NCBI GenBank assembly: GCA_900473415.1
Contig: UCLR01000007.1
Location: 186,001 to 250,000 of the forward strand
Length of the DNA: 64,000 nt
From: Hyphomicrobiales bacterium
Lineage (GTDB): Bacteria > Pseudomonadota > Alphaproteobacteria > Rhizobiales > Beijerinckiaceae
Direction of reading: 5' to 3'
Below, piece by piece: positions 17,641-27,200 of this stretch. Position 1 is the first letter of the stretch. The number at the start of each line of letters is the position of its first letter. The notes beneath the pieces were generated by a model. That model searched no databases. It saw only the letters and a list, made by a program, of their open reading frames with translations, and had not been told where the DNA came from. A program made the position numbers and the translations under genes.

Positions 17641-18771
17641 TCAGAACGAGGCCTCAAGCATCGCCGCATAATCCGCGGCGGTGGCAGGGCGCGGGTTGCT
17701 CGCGGTGGAGTGGTCCTTGACCGCAGCCTCCGCGATCGCCGGCACGACGCTGCGCGGCACGCCCATCTCGGTGAGGTTCGCCGGCAGGCCGATGCGGGCG
17801 ACGAGCCCGGCGATCCAGGCGGCGAGATCGGCGTCGGGCGCGAGGCCGAGGGTGCGGCGGATCTCGGCATACTTCGCTTCCGCCGAGGGGGCGTTGAAAC
17901 GCAGCACGGCCGGCAGCAGCACGGCGTTCAGCGTGCCGTGGTGGAGCGAGACCTCCTTCAGCCCGCCGAGCGGGTGGGAGAGGGCGTGGACGGCGCCGAG
18001 CCCCTTCTGGAAGGTCATGCCGCCCTGCAGCGCGGCCATCATCATCTCCTTGCGGGCCTCGCGGTCCGTGCCGTCCTTCACCGCGCGCTCGATATGGGCG
18101 ACGGCGCGCTTCAGGCCGTCGAGCGCGATCGCCTCGGCCGGCGGGTTCTCGCGCGGGGAGAGATAGGTCTCAATGCAGTGGGTCACGGCGTCCATGCCGG
18201 TGGCGGCGGTGAGCCAGGCCGGCATGCCCATGGTGAGCTCGGGGTCGCAGAGGGCGAGCCGCGGGATGAGGTGCGGCGCGATGAAGCCGAGCTTGCGGCC
18301 ATCCTTCAGCGTGATCAGCGCGGCGCGGCCGACCTCGCTGCCGGTGCCCGAGGTCGTCGGGATGGCGATGACCGGCGCGACCTTGGCCGTGATCTTCGGG
18401 ATGCCGCCGAGGATTGCCGCATAGGTCTCGAGCGGACCGTCATGGGTGGCGAGCAGGGCGACGCCCTTGGCGAGGTCGATCGGCGAGCCGCCGCCGATGG
18501 CGACGAGGCCGTCGCATCCATGCTGGCGATAGAGCGCGAGCGCGGCTTCCACCGCTTCCTCGGTCGGGTTGGTCGGCGTCTCGAGGAAGACGGGAGCGGA
18601 TTTGAGCGCGGCAGCATGCTGCTGCACGGCCGCGACGATGCCGGCGGCGGCGACGCCCTTGTCGGCGACGATCAGCGGCTTGGAGACGCCGAGGCCGGAA
18701 AGATCCGCCTCGATGCCGGCGATCTCGCCGAAGCCGAACTTGATCGTGGTGAGATAGGTGATCAGCGCCAT
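17641..18771 (-). CDS. Iron-containing (group III) alcohol dehydrogenase
   Basis: 376 aa, the standard length of Fe-ADH. Seen: the NAD-binding GGGSPIDLAKG near residue 97, TTSGTGSEV near 140, and metal-ligand helices including GMDAVTHCIE and HALSHPLGG...HHG near 265. Such enzymes interconvert alcohols and aldehydes with NAD(P); members include 1,3-propanediol, lactaldehyde and maleylacetate reductases. Neighbours give no substrate clue. The ATG at 18771 is supported by GGGAGGAA 6 bp upstream. Confidence 0.93.
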   Translation of the reverse strand: MALITYLTTIKFGFGEIAGIEADLSGLGVSKPLIVADKGVAAAGIVAAVQQHAAALKSAPVFLETPTNPTEEAVEAALALYRQHGCDGLVAIGGGSPIDLAKGVALLATHDGPLETYAAILGGIPKITAKVAPVIAIPTTSGTGSEVGRAALITLKDGRKLGFIAPHLIPRLALCDPELTMGMPAWLTAATGMDAVTHCIETYLSPRENPPAEAIALDGLKRAVAHIERAVKDGTDREARKEMMMAALQGGMTFQKGLGAVHALSHPLGGLKEVSLHHGTLNAVLLPAVLRFNAPSAEAKYAEIRRTLGLAPDADLAAWIAGLVARIGLPANLTEMGVPRSVVPAIAEAAVKDHSTASNPRPATAADYAAMLEASF

Positions 18772-18895
18772 GTCGTTCCTCCCGCCGGCGTCATCTTCAA
18801 GGTCGGGAGCTTTGTGGCCCGCCCGCCGCCGCGATGCCAAGCCCGCAGGCGTGAGCTCAGCGCAAGGCGCCACGGCAAGGAAGGGGGAACGGGCC

Positions 18896-19492
18896 TCAGG
18901 CCGGGCGAAACCCGTCGCTGCGCCGGCGCAGGATGATGCTGACGCCCTGCCAGGCGGCCAGCGCCAGCAGGCCGAGGCCGATCAGCAGCCGCATGCGGGC
19001 CGAGCCGGTGAGGTTTGCTGCTGTCTCGTCATAGGAGAGCAGGGGGCGGCCTTCGGTCGTCGCCTCGTAGACGAGCATTCGGCCCGGATCGACGAGGAAG
19101 CGGAGCTTCTGGCCGTAGCGGATATTATCGGTGTCGCGGACCCACAGCGTCCGGGCCGGCGCATAGATTCCAGCCGGCTGCCCGGCGACGGCGAGGGGGA
19201 TGCGCTGGGTGCGGTAGCTGCCGCTGCTGCGACCGCTCCATTCATGGACGAGCGGAGTGTCGATCGTGATCGGTCCGACGTGCTCGGCGATCGCAAATTT
19301 CTCACGTGCCAGCGGGAAGCCGGTCATGCCCATCGCCGCCAGGTAGAGGCCGAATGCCGCCAGCCCCAGCCCGATCGCGACGATCCAACCGTCGGAGAGT
19401 TTGGAGTCCGTGGCCGCCCCCGGTTGTGCTTCAGCCCTGCTGGACGGTAGCAGCTTCCTGTGCGCGCTTGTAGCCTGCCGCCGTGGGCGCAC
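18896..19492 (-). CDS. DUF3592-like membrane protein
   Basis: About 198 aa with one transmembrane segment near the N-terminus (WIVAIGLGLAAFGLYLAAMG) and a second near the C-terminus (LLIGLGLLALAAWQGVSII) followed by RRRSDG. The extracytoplasmic part between has a beta-rich look (HEWSGRSSGSYRTQRIPL, YGQKLRFLVDPG) resembling DUF3592. The start is uncertain: GTG 19492 overlaps the EamA gene end by about 60 bp, TTG 19528 by more, and no ATG precedes the first membrane segment. It is probably cotranscribed with the EamA gene. Confidence 0.6.
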   Translation of the reverse strand: MRPRRQATSAHRKLLPSSRAEAQPGAATDSKLSDGWIVAIGLGLAAFGLYLAAMGMTGFPLAREKFAIAEHVGPITIDTPLVHEWSGRSSGSYRTQRIPLAVAGQPAGIYAPARTLWVRDTDNIRYGQKLRFLVDPGRMLVYEATTEGRPLLSYDETAANLTGSARMRLLIGLGLLALAAWQGVSIILRRRSDGFRPA

Positions 19493-20342
19493 GCCGTTCC
19501 AGCACGAGCAGAGCCAGGCCGGCGACAACGATCAGCGCGCCGCCCCACAGCATCGCCGGCGTCGGCCAGTCGCCGAAGACGCACCAGCCGAAGATCAGCG
19601 CCCAGACGATCAGCGTGTACTGGTAAGGCACGACGACCGAGGCCTCGGCCAGTTTCAGCGAGCGCGTGACGCAGATATGGCCCGCCATGGCGACGATGCC
19701 GAGCAGCGCGAGAAGTGCAGCGTCGGTCAGGCTCGGGCTGACCCAGCCGAGCGGCGTCAGGACGAGGCCCGTTACCAGCGCGCCCAGCGTCTGCCAGAAC
19801 ACCAGCGTCACGTCCGGCGTGCCGCGCAGCTGCCGGCCGGCGATCATCATCGCAGCGAAGAGCACGCTGCCGAGCACGGCGATCAGCGCCGGCATGGTGA
19901 GGCTCTGGCCAGTCGGATTCAGCGCTACGACGACGCCGGCGAAACCGGCGGCGACCGCGAGCCAGCGCCGGGCATCGACCCGCTCGCCCAGCAGCAGCGC
20001 AGCGAGGATCACGACCCAGACGGGCGCGGCCAACCAGATCGTCATGGCGTCGGCGAGCGGCAGGTAGACCACGGCCGCGTAGAACAGAGCGACCTCGAGG
20101 GAGCTAAAGAGCACGCGCAGGACCTGCAGGCCCGGCCTTTCGGGCCTGAGCGTGCGCCCGACGCCCTGGCGGACGACGAAGGGCAGGATGACGAGGAGCG
20201 CGGCGATGCTGCGCATGACCAGCACCTGTCCGACCGTGTAGGTCGAGACCAGCCATTTGCCCATCGCGTCATTGAGAGCGAAGAGCAGGATGCCGAGAAG
20301 CATCGTGGCGATGCCGGCGAGCGAGGCGTTACGGGAGAGCAT
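19431..20342 (-). CDS. EamA/DMT-family transporter
   Basis: 303 aa with about ten hydrophobic helices in two EamA repeats (first about residues 10-140, second about 150-285). LNDAMGKWLVSTYTVGQV near the start and YQYTLIVWALIFGWCVFGD in the second repeat are typical of DMT exporters of the RhaT/EamA branch. The substrate is unknown; relatives export amino acids or other metabolites. ATG 20342 (MLSRNASLAG) is chosen; the open frame continues into a REP-like repeat and low-complexity sequence that is unlikely to be coding. Confidence 0.88.
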   Translation of the reverse strand: MLSRNASLAGIATMLLGILLFALNDAMGKWLVSTYTVGQVLVMRSIAALLVILPFVVRQGVGRTLRPERPGLQVLRVLFSSLEVALFYAAVVYLPLADAMTIWLAAPVWVVILAALLLGERVDARRWLAVAAGFAGVVVALNPTGQSLTMPALIAVLGSVLFAAMMIAGRQLRGTPDVTLVFWQTLGALVTGLVLTPLGWVSPSLTDAALLALLGIVAMAGHICVTRSLKLAEASVVVPYQYTLIVWALIFGWCVFGDWPTPAMLWGGALIVVAGLALLVLERRAPTAAGYKRAQEAATVQQG

Positions 20343-20428
20343 GCGGAGGAGAAGCAAGGCTGGAGGGGCGCCACCTCTGGCCCGTTCCGGAGCCGGATGC
20401 AACCCCGCGCCAGAGCATGGCACCTGCC

Positions 20429-20517
20429 CGTCATTGCGAGGAGCGTGAGCTCCGAAGCGATCCAGGGGATGTAGAGCTCGGCCGCTGCTGGATTGCTTCG
20501 CTTCGCTCGCAATGACG
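20429..20517. repeat. REP-like inverted repeat, GTCATTGCGAG family
   Basis: Arm CGTCATTGCGAG...GCGATCCAG (20429-20465) faces CTGGATTGCTTCG...CGCAATGACG (20488-20517). Each arm also contains its own small hairpin. It lies between the MarR gene stop and the EamA gene start, both on the minus strand, and may act as a terminator or mRNA 3' stabiliser for the MarR gene. Confidence 0.75.
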
Positions 20518-20529
20518 ACCGATGCGGTG

Positions 20530-21057
20530 CTACAGACTCGCCGCCGCCCGGGCCGCTTGGTCGTACTGGCCGGAGAGCGTGCGCATCGCGGCGGCGATCT
20601 CGGAGAGCCGGGCCGGATCGATGCCGGTGGCGCATACGGACTTGACCAGCAACTGCTCGCGGACCTGGGCGTAGCGTTGGCAGGTCTCGCCGCCGGCGGG
20701 CGTGACCTCGACGGTCTTCTCCTTGCCCTTGCGGCCGCCCTTGATGAGCTTCAGCCGCTCCAGCTTCTTCAGCGAGTAGTTCACGATATGCGTGTCCTCG
20801 ATGTTGAGGACGAGGCAGATGTCGGCGAGCCGCTTCGGCTTGCCGCGATGATTGACGTTGTGCAGTACCAGCACGTCGAGCGGCGAGAGATCCGGCACGC
20901 CGGCCGCCGCCATGCAGCGGACCATCCAGCGATGGAAGGCATGCACCGTCATGCTGAGCGCGAACTCGAACTCCGACAGCGCCGGCAGAGCGCCAGAGGC
21001 GAGATGGCCGGAGGAGACGATCGGTCCGAGCTCGTCGAGGGGTGGGGCGGGGGGCAT
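20530..21057 (-). CDS. MarR-type winged-helix transcription regulator
   Basis: 175 aa. The central region (LSPLDVLVLHNVNHRG, ADICLVLNIEDTHIVNYSLKKLERLKLI, GRKGKEKTVEVTPAG) is a MarR winged helix-turn-helix with recognition helix near residues 85-105 and a basic wing. The N-terminal 40 aa are longer than usual. It lies downstream of dctQ-dctM-dctP on the same strand with a 112-bp gap containing a palindrome, so it may regulate the TRAP/oxoprolinase locus. The ligand is unknown. Confidence 0.85.
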   Translation of the reverse strand: MPPAPPLDELGPIVSSGHLASGALPALSEFEFALSMTVHAFHRWMVRCMAAAGVPDLSPLDVLVLHNVNHRGKPKRLADICLVLNIEDTHIVNYSLKKLERLKLIKGGRKGKEKTVEVTPAGGETCQRYAQVREQLLVKSVCATGIDPARLSEIAAAMRTLSGQYDQAARAAASL

Positions 21058-21072
21058 GGCTACACTCGCGTC

Positions 21073-21104
21073 ATTCTCGGGCGGCCGAGGGCCGGCCCGA
21101 GAAT
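21073..21104. repeat. REP-like palindrome, ATTCTCGGGC family
   Basis: Perfect 10-bp arms ATTCTCGGGC (21073-21082) and GCCCGAGAAT (21095-21104). It lies between dctP and the MarR gene and shares its arm with the copy at 14139-14172. Confidence 0.65.
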
Positions 21105-21169
21105 CCCTGGTCTGAGACGGCCGGCTCGAGGCCGACCGTGACGTGCGGCGGGGGCCGGGTGGGCCGAGC

Positions 21170-22165
21170 TCACATCTTCTTGTAGGCGTCGATGATCGCC
21201 TGGCCGTCGGCGCCGGCCTTCTTCAGCCAGTCGGCGGTCAGCGTCTCGCCCGCCTTCTTGAAGCCGGCGGAGAGCTCAGGCGAGGGCGCCTGGACCTTCA
21301 TGCCCTTGGCCTTGAGCTGGTCGAGATACCAGCCGGCCTTGTCCTGCCACATCTTCCAGCCACGCTCCTCGGCGGTGGCGGCGGCTTTCAGGACGGCGTC
21401 CTGCGTCGCCTTGTCGAGCGCGGCGAAGGCGGCCTTGTTGACGAGGGTCGCGTCCTTCGGGATCCAGGCCTGCACGTCGTAGAAGTGCGTCAGCGACTCC
21501 CAGACCTTGGAATCGTAGCCCGTGCCGCCCGAGGACATGAAGGAGTTGACGACGCCGGTCGCCAGCGCCTGCGGCAGCTCGGCGGCCTGGATCGTCACGG
21601 ACTGCATGCCGAGCAGCTCGCCGAGGCGGGCGGTGCCGACATTGTAGGAACGCCACTTGAGGCCCTTCATGTCGTCGATGACGTTGATGTCTTTCTTGGC
21701 GTAGACGCCCTGCGGCGCCCAGGGGACCATGAAGAGGAGCTTGACGCCTTGGGCATCGAGCTTCTTCTCGATGGCAGCCTTGGAGGCGGCGTAGAGCTTC
21801 TTGGAATCCGCGAAGGAGGTGGCCAGGAAGGGCACGACATCGATGCCGAAGACCGGGTCCTCGTTCTCGTGGATCGACATCAGGATTTCGCCCATCTGGG
21901 CCTGTCCGGTCTGGACGGCGCGCTTGATCTCCGGCGCCTTGAACAGTGCCGCATTGGCGTGGACCGTGATGGAGAGCTTGCCGCCGGTCGCCGCCTCGAC
22001 GTCCTTGGCGAAGAGGACCAGGTTCTCCGTGTGCGGGTTGTCCGCCGGATAGGCGTTGGGCAGGTTCCACTTCGCCTGCGCCGAAGCGCCGACCGTGCCG
22101 AAGGCGAGGGCGCCGCCCGCGACGCCGGCCACGAGCAGGCCCTTCAGAAAATCCTTGCGCTTCAT
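21170..22165 (-). CDS. TRAP transporter substrate-binding protein (DctP family)
   Basis: 331 aa periplasmic receptor. It has an N-terminal basic segment MKRKDFLKG and a hydrophobic signal peptide ending in ASAQA. The mature protein has the DctP pattern: KDVEAATGGKLSITVHANAAL, MGEILMSIHENEDPVFGIDVVPFL, and MKGLKWRSYNVGTARLGELLG containing the conserved Arg that pairs with a substrate carboxylate. A carboxylate ligand is therefore likely. The divergent oxoprolinase suggests 5-oxoproline or a related lactam (inference). It follows dctM by 36 bp. Confidence 0.93.
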   Translation of the reverse strand: MKRKDFLKGLLVAGVAGGALAFGTVGASAQAKWNLPNAYPADNPHTENLVLFAKDVEAATGGKLSITVHANAALFKAPEIKRAVQTGQAQMGEILMSIHENEDPVFGIDVVPFLATSFADSKKLYAASKAAIEKKLDAQGVKLLFMVPWAPQGVYAKKDINVIDDMKGLKWRSYNVGTARLGELLGMQSVTIQAAELPQALATGVVNSFMSSGGTGYDSKVWESLTHFYDVQAWIPKDATLVNKAAFAALDKATQDAVLKAAATAEERGWKMWQDKAGWYLDQLKAKGMKVQAPSPELSAGFKKAGETLTADWLKKAGADGQAIIDAYKKM

Positions 22166-22201
22166 AGTTGTATCTCCGTTCCCATTGTTATCGATGCTGC
22201 A

Positions 22202-23512
22202 TCACTGCGGTGGAAAAGCAAGCTCGGGCAGGACCATGACGATCTGCGGAAAGACCGTGATGATCGCGACCGCCGCCACCAGCAGGAAGAAGAAGGGCAG
22301 CGAGGCGAGCGCGACCGTGTTCGAGTCCTTGCCGGACATGGTCTGGAGCACGAAGAGGTTGAAGCCGACCGGCGGCGAGACCTCCGCCATCTCGACGATC
22401 AGCACCAGGAAGATGCCGAACCAGACCAGGTCGAAGCCGGCGGTCTTGATCATCGGGATGACGATCGAGGTGGTCAGCACGATCATCGAGATGCCGTCGA
22501 GCGCGGTGCCGAGCACGATGTACATGACCGTCAGCGCCGTGATCAGCGCGTAGGGCGACAGGTGCAGCGAGTCGACCCAGGCGGCGAGCGCAGCCGGGAT
22601 GCCGGTATAGGCCATCGAGGTCGACATGAAGGAGGCGCCGGCCAGGATCAGCATGATCATGCCGGTGATGCGCGTGGTGCCCATGACGCTCGCCCAGAAG
22701 GCTTCCAGCGTCAGGCTGCGCGACCACCAGGCGATGCCGAAGGAGCCGAGCACGCCCCAGGCGGCGCATTCGGTCGCCGTCGCCCAGCCCAGCAGCAGCG
22801 AGAGGAAGACGAGCAGGATCAGCAGCATGCATGGGATGAGCTGTGCCGATTCCCTGAGTTTCTCGCGCAGGGTCATCGCCGGCTCCGGCGGCGGGGACTT
22901 GTCCGGATTCAGCAAGTGCCAGACGACGATGTAGCCCGAGTAGAGCGCCATCACGACGAGGCCGGGCAGGAAGCCGGCCAGGAAGACCTGGATGATCGAG
23001 ACGTTGGCCGCCACCGCATAGACGACCATGGTGATCGAGGGCGGGATCAGGATGCCGAGCGTGCCGGCGCCCGCGAGCGAGCCGAGCGAGACCGTCTCGT
23101 CATAGCCGCGCTTCTTGAGCTCGGGCAGGGCGATCTTGGCGACGGTGGCGCAGGTCGCGGCTGAGGAGCCAGAGACCGAGCCGAAGATGCCGCAGGCGAG
23201 CACGTTGACGTGCATCAGCCGGCCAGGGAGCCAGTTGAGCCAGGGCGCGAGGCCCCTGAACATCTCCTCGGAGAGCTTCGTCCGGTAGAGGATCTCGCCC
23301 ATCCAGATGAAGAGTGGCAGCGCGGCGAGCGTCCATGAGGCGCTGTTGCCCCAGATGGTCGTCGCCAGAACCGAACCTGCTGGAATACCCCCGCCGACGA
23401 ACTGCATGGCGACCCAGCCGCAGGCCATCAGCGAGATCGCGATCCAGACGCCGCCGGCGAGGAAGACGATCAGCAGAAGGAGCAGGAGCCCCGAGATTTC
23501 GATCATTTCCAT
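22202..23512 (-). CDS. TRAP transporter large permease (DctM family)
   Basis: 436 aa, the standard DctM length, with about 12 hydrophobic segments. Family marks: the opening FLAGGVWIAISLMACGW, GSVSGSSAATCATVAKIALPE near residue 113, GTLGILIPPSITMVVYAV near 150, and the C-terminal MAEVSPPVGFNLFVLQTMSG. It is the Na+-coupled transport subunit of the TRAP system. It starts 4 bp after the dctQ stop, so the two are tightly coupled. Confidence 0.95.
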   Translation of the reverse strand: MEMIEISGLLLLLLIVFLAGGVWIAISLMACGWVAMQFVGGGIPAGSVLATTIWGNSASWTLAALPLFIWMGEILYRTKLSEEMFRGLAPWLNWLPGRLMHVNVLACGIFGSVSGSSAATCATVAKIALPELKKRGYDETVSLGSLAGAGTLGILIPPSITMVVYAVAANVSIIQVFLAGFLPGLVVMALYSGYIVVWHLLNPDKSPPPEPAMTLREKLRESAQLIPCMLLILLVFLSLLLGWATATECAAWGVLGSFGIAWWSRSLTLEAFWASVMGTTRITGMIMLILAGASFMSTSMAYTGIPAALAAWVDSLHLSPYALITALTVMYIVLGTALDGISMIVLTTSIVIPMIKTAGFDLVWFGIFLVLIVEMAEVSPPVGFNLFVLQTMSGKDSNTVALASLPFFFLLVAAVAIITVFPQIVMVLPELAFPPQ

Positions 23513-23516
23513 GGCG

Positions 23517-24065
23517 TCAGACTCCGCTCGCCATGGCGCGCTCGACGATCTCCTCGTCGGTCTGGGCCGGGGGCTTCTCGTAACGCGGCTCCTGGCCGCG
23601 GATGACGACGTGGATGAATTCGTCGACGAAGGCGATGAAGAGGATGATCAGGCCGCCCGAGTAACCGAGCTGCGGAATCCAGAGCGGCATCGGCACGACG
23701 CCGCCGGCGACGTCGTTGAATGCGTAGGACTGCCAGGTCATCACCGCCGCGTGCCAGGCGAAGAAGCCGACGAAGCCCAGGCCCAGCACCAGCGAGAAGA
23801 CCTCGAAGAACCAGCGCTTGCGGCCGTGGAAATGGTCGATCAGCAGGCCGACGCGGATCATGTCGCCGGACTTGAAGGTGTGAGCGAGGCAGAGGAACGC
23901 CATCGCCGCCATGCACCAGGAGGCGAAATCGTCGCCCGCGGGGATGTTGATACCGATCTCGCGGCCGATCGACATGCCCATCATCAGCGCGAGGATCAGG
24001 ACGAGGAAGACGCCGGCCGCGTAGCCGGCCCAGAGGTAGAGCGCGTCGAGTGAGCGGCGGATCAT
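23517..24065 (-). CDS. TRAP transporter small permease (DctQ family)
   Basis: 182 aa with four hydrophobic segments. The DctQ signature is visible: GDDFASWCMAAMAFLCLAHTFKSGDMIRVGLL split across residues 40-72, then VPMPLWIPQLGYSGGLIILF near 130. It is the first gene of the dctQ-dctM-dctP operon. ATG 24065 gives the normal N-terminus; the frame stays open upstream into the divergent promoter region, which is not coding. Confidence 0.92.
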   Translation of the reverse strand: MIRRSLDALYLWAGYAAGVFLVLILALMMGMSIGREIGINIPAGDDFASWCMAAMAFLCLAHTFKSGDMIRVGLLIDHFHGRKRWFFEVFSLVLGLGFVGFFAWHAAVMTWQSYAFNDVAGGVVPMPLWIPQLGYSGGLIILFIAFVDEFIHVVIRGQEPRYEKPPAQTDEEIVERAMASGV

Positions 24066-24181
24066 GGGGCGCGTCGCTCCCAGCCGTCGGCAGCGCCTGC
24101 GCGCCCGGTTGCTACGAGAGCTCGCGTCATCGCATTCTCCACCCTTGCCGGCCTGGCCCCTCAGCCATGTTCCAGCCACAA

Positions 24182-24250
24182 TTGACGATCGTAGCCGGCG
24201 AAATCGGCTTGTCAATAAGTCATCGACGAATTATCGATAAAACGTCAACG
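24182..24250. promoter_or_regulatory. Divergent promoter/operator region, TRAP operon versus oxoprolinase
   Basis: An AT-rich patch in the 227-bp gap between two divergent units. TTATCGATAA at 24231-24240 is a perfect 10-bp palindrome. On the plus strand TTGTCA (24209-24214), a 17-bp spacer and TATCGA (24232-24237) make a plausible promoter whose -10 lies in the palindrome. On the minus strand TTGACG (complement of 24243-24248) is a candidate -35. A repressor on the palindrome could control both units. Which protein binds is unknown; the MarR at 20.5 kb is the nearest candidate. Confidence 0.45.
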
Positions 24251-24292
24251 TAGGTCGCTCCAGCTGAGGGCGGCCGGAGGAGAGGGGCTTCC

Positions 24293-27200
24293 ATGTCGGC
24301 GCAATGGGACTTCTGGATCGATCGCGGCGGCACCTTCACCGACGTTATCGGTCGCGATCCGGCTGGCAATCTCCATGCCAGGAAGCTGCTCTCCGAGAAT
24401 CCGGGCGCCTATCGCGATGCGGCCGTGCAGGGCATCCGCGATCTGATCGGGCTCAAGGCCGGCGAGCCGATTCCCGTCGCGGCGGTCGGAGAGGTGCGTA
24501 TGGGTACCACCGTCGCCACCAACGCCCTGCTCGAGCGCAAGGGTGATCGCACCCTGCTCGTCACCACCAAGGGTTTCCGCGACGCCCTGCGCATCGGCTA
24601 CCAGGAACGGCCGAACATCTTCGCCAAGGAGATTATCAAGCCGGAGCAGCTCTACGAAGAAATCGTCGAGATCGAGGAGCGCGTGCTGGCCGACGGCACG
24701 ATCGAGCGCGAGCCCGACGAGGCGGCGATCCGCAAGGCGCTGAAGGCGCAGTACGACGCCGGTTTCCGCGCCGTCGCCATCGTCTTCATGCACGGCTATC
24801 GCTATCCGGCGCATGAGCAGGTCGCGGCGAAGGTCGCGCGCGAGCTCGGCTTCCCCCAGGTCTCGGTCAGCCATGAAGTTTCGCCGCTGGTGAAGCTGGT
24901 CGGGCGCGGCGATACGACCGTGGTCGACGCTTATCTCTCGCCCATCCTCTCCCGCTATGTGAAGCAGGTTTCGGAAGAGCTCGATGTCGCCCGCACCGGC
25001 GCGCGGCTGATGTTCATGATGTCGTCTGGCGGCCTCACCGCGGCCGAGCTGTTCCAGGGCAAGGACGCGATCCTGTCGGGCCCGGCCGGCGGCGTGGTCG
25101 GCCTCGCCGAGACCGGTCGCTCGGCTGGCTTCGACAAGGTGATCGGCTTCGATATGGGCGGCACCTCGACCGATGTTGCCCATTTCGACGGCGAATATGA
25201 GCGCGCCTTCGAGACCGAAGTAGCCGGCGTGCGCATGCGCGCGCCGATGATGCTGATCCACACCGTCGCGGCCGGTGGCGGCTCGATCCTGCATTTCGAT
25301 GGCTCGCGCTTCCGCGTCGGCCCAGATTCCGCTGGCGCCAATCCGGGCCCGGCTGCCTATCGCCGCGGCGGACCCTTGGCGGTGACCGACGCCAACGTCA
25401 TGGTCGGCAAGCTGATCCCGGCCTATTTCCCGGCGATCTTCGGTCCGGGGCAGGACCAGCCGCTCGACGTCGAGGCAGTGCGGGCGAAGTTCGCAAAGCT
25501 CGCGGCCGAGGTCGGCGACGGGCGCTCGGCCGAGGAGGTTGCGGACGGCTTCATCCAGATTGCGGTCGCCAACATGGCCGAGGCGATCAAGAAGATCTCG
25601 GTGCAGCGCGGCTATGACATCACGCGCTATGCGCTGAACTCCTTCGGCGGCGCCGGCGGGCAGCATGCCTGCCTCGTGGCCGATGCGCTTGGCATCAAGA
25701 CCGTGCTGCTGCACCCCTTCTCCGGGCTGCTCTCCGCCTATGGCATGGGGCTGGCCGAGATTCGTTCGACGCGGACGGCGGCGCTCGACGTGCCGGTCGA
25801 CGACAAGGCCAAGGCTGCGATCGAGGCGGTGGCCTCGAAACTTGCGGCCGAGACCCGCTCGGAAGTCGCGGGGCAGGGCGTGCCGGAGGGCGACATCGCC
25901 ATTCATGTGCGCGCCCATATCCGCTATGCCGGCACCGACACAGCGATTGCGATTCCCGCCGGCGAGGCCGCGGCGATGAAGCAGGCCTTCCAGATCGCGC
26001 ATAAGGCGCGCTTCGGCTTCATGGACGAGAGCAAGGCGCTGGTCGTCGAGGCCGTCGAAGTCGAGGCCGTCGGCGGCGGCGCGAGGTTCGAGGAGGCTTC
26101 CGTCGCGGAGGCGGCTGGCGAGCCGGCTGTCGCCGAGCGCACGCGGCTGTTCTCGAAGGGGCAGTGGCATGATGCGGCGATCGTGCGGCGTGAGGCGATG
26201 ACGCCCGGCCAGGGCGTCGCGGGGCCCGCCATCATCATCGAGCCGAACCAGACCGTCGTGGTCGAAGAGGGCTGGAGCGCCAAGCTGACGGCCAAGGATC
26301 ATCTTGTGCTGGTTCGCACCAAGGCGCTGGTTCAGCAGGCGGCGATCGGCACCAAGGCCGATCCGGTCATGCTCGAGATCTTCAACAACCTGTTCATGTC
26401 GATCGCCGAGCAAATGGGCGTGACGCTGCAGAACACCGCCTATTCGGTGAACATCAAGGAGCGGCTCGACTTCTCCTGTGCCGTCTTCGACCAGACCGGC
26501 GCGCTCGTCGCCAATGCGCCGCACATGCCGGTGCATCTGGGCTCTATGGACCGTTCGGTCGAGACGGTGATCGCCAACAATCCGGTGATCCGCCCGGGCG
26601 ACGTCTACACGCTGAACGCGCCCTATAACGGCGGCACGCATCTGCCCGACATCACGGTCTGCACCCCGGTCTTCGACGATGCGGACAAGGAGATCCTGTT
26701 CTGGGTGGCGAGCCGTGGTCACCATGCCGATGTCGGCGGCACGGCGCCGGGCTCGATGTCGCCCCGGGCGACGAATATCGAGGAGGAAGGCGTCTATATC
26801 GACAACTTCAAGATCGTCGACCAGGGGCGCTTCTGCGAGGAGGAACTGGTCAGGCTGCTGACCGGCGCGCGCTATCCGGTGCGCAACGTCGTGCAGAACG
26901 TCAACGATCTCAAGGCGCAGATCGCCGCCAATGCCAAGGGCGTGGCCGAGCTGCGCAAGATGATCGCCTCCTTCGGGCTCGATGTCGTGCAGGCCTATAT
27001 GGGCCATGTGCAGGACAACGCGGCGGAGAGCGTGGCGCGGCTGCTGGCCAAGCTTCACGACTGCGAATTCACCTATCCGATGGACCAGGGCTGCGCGATC
27101 AAGGTGAAGATCACCATCGACCGCGAGAAGCGCGAGGCGACGGTGGATTTCACCGGCACCTCCGAGCAGCGGGCGGACAACTTCAACGCGCCGGCTCCGG

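Noticed and set aside
21143..23164. A 673-codon plus-strand frame opposite dctM and dctP
   Set aside because: Shadow of the TRAP genes; Arg/Asp/His-rich, no family features and no ribosome site.
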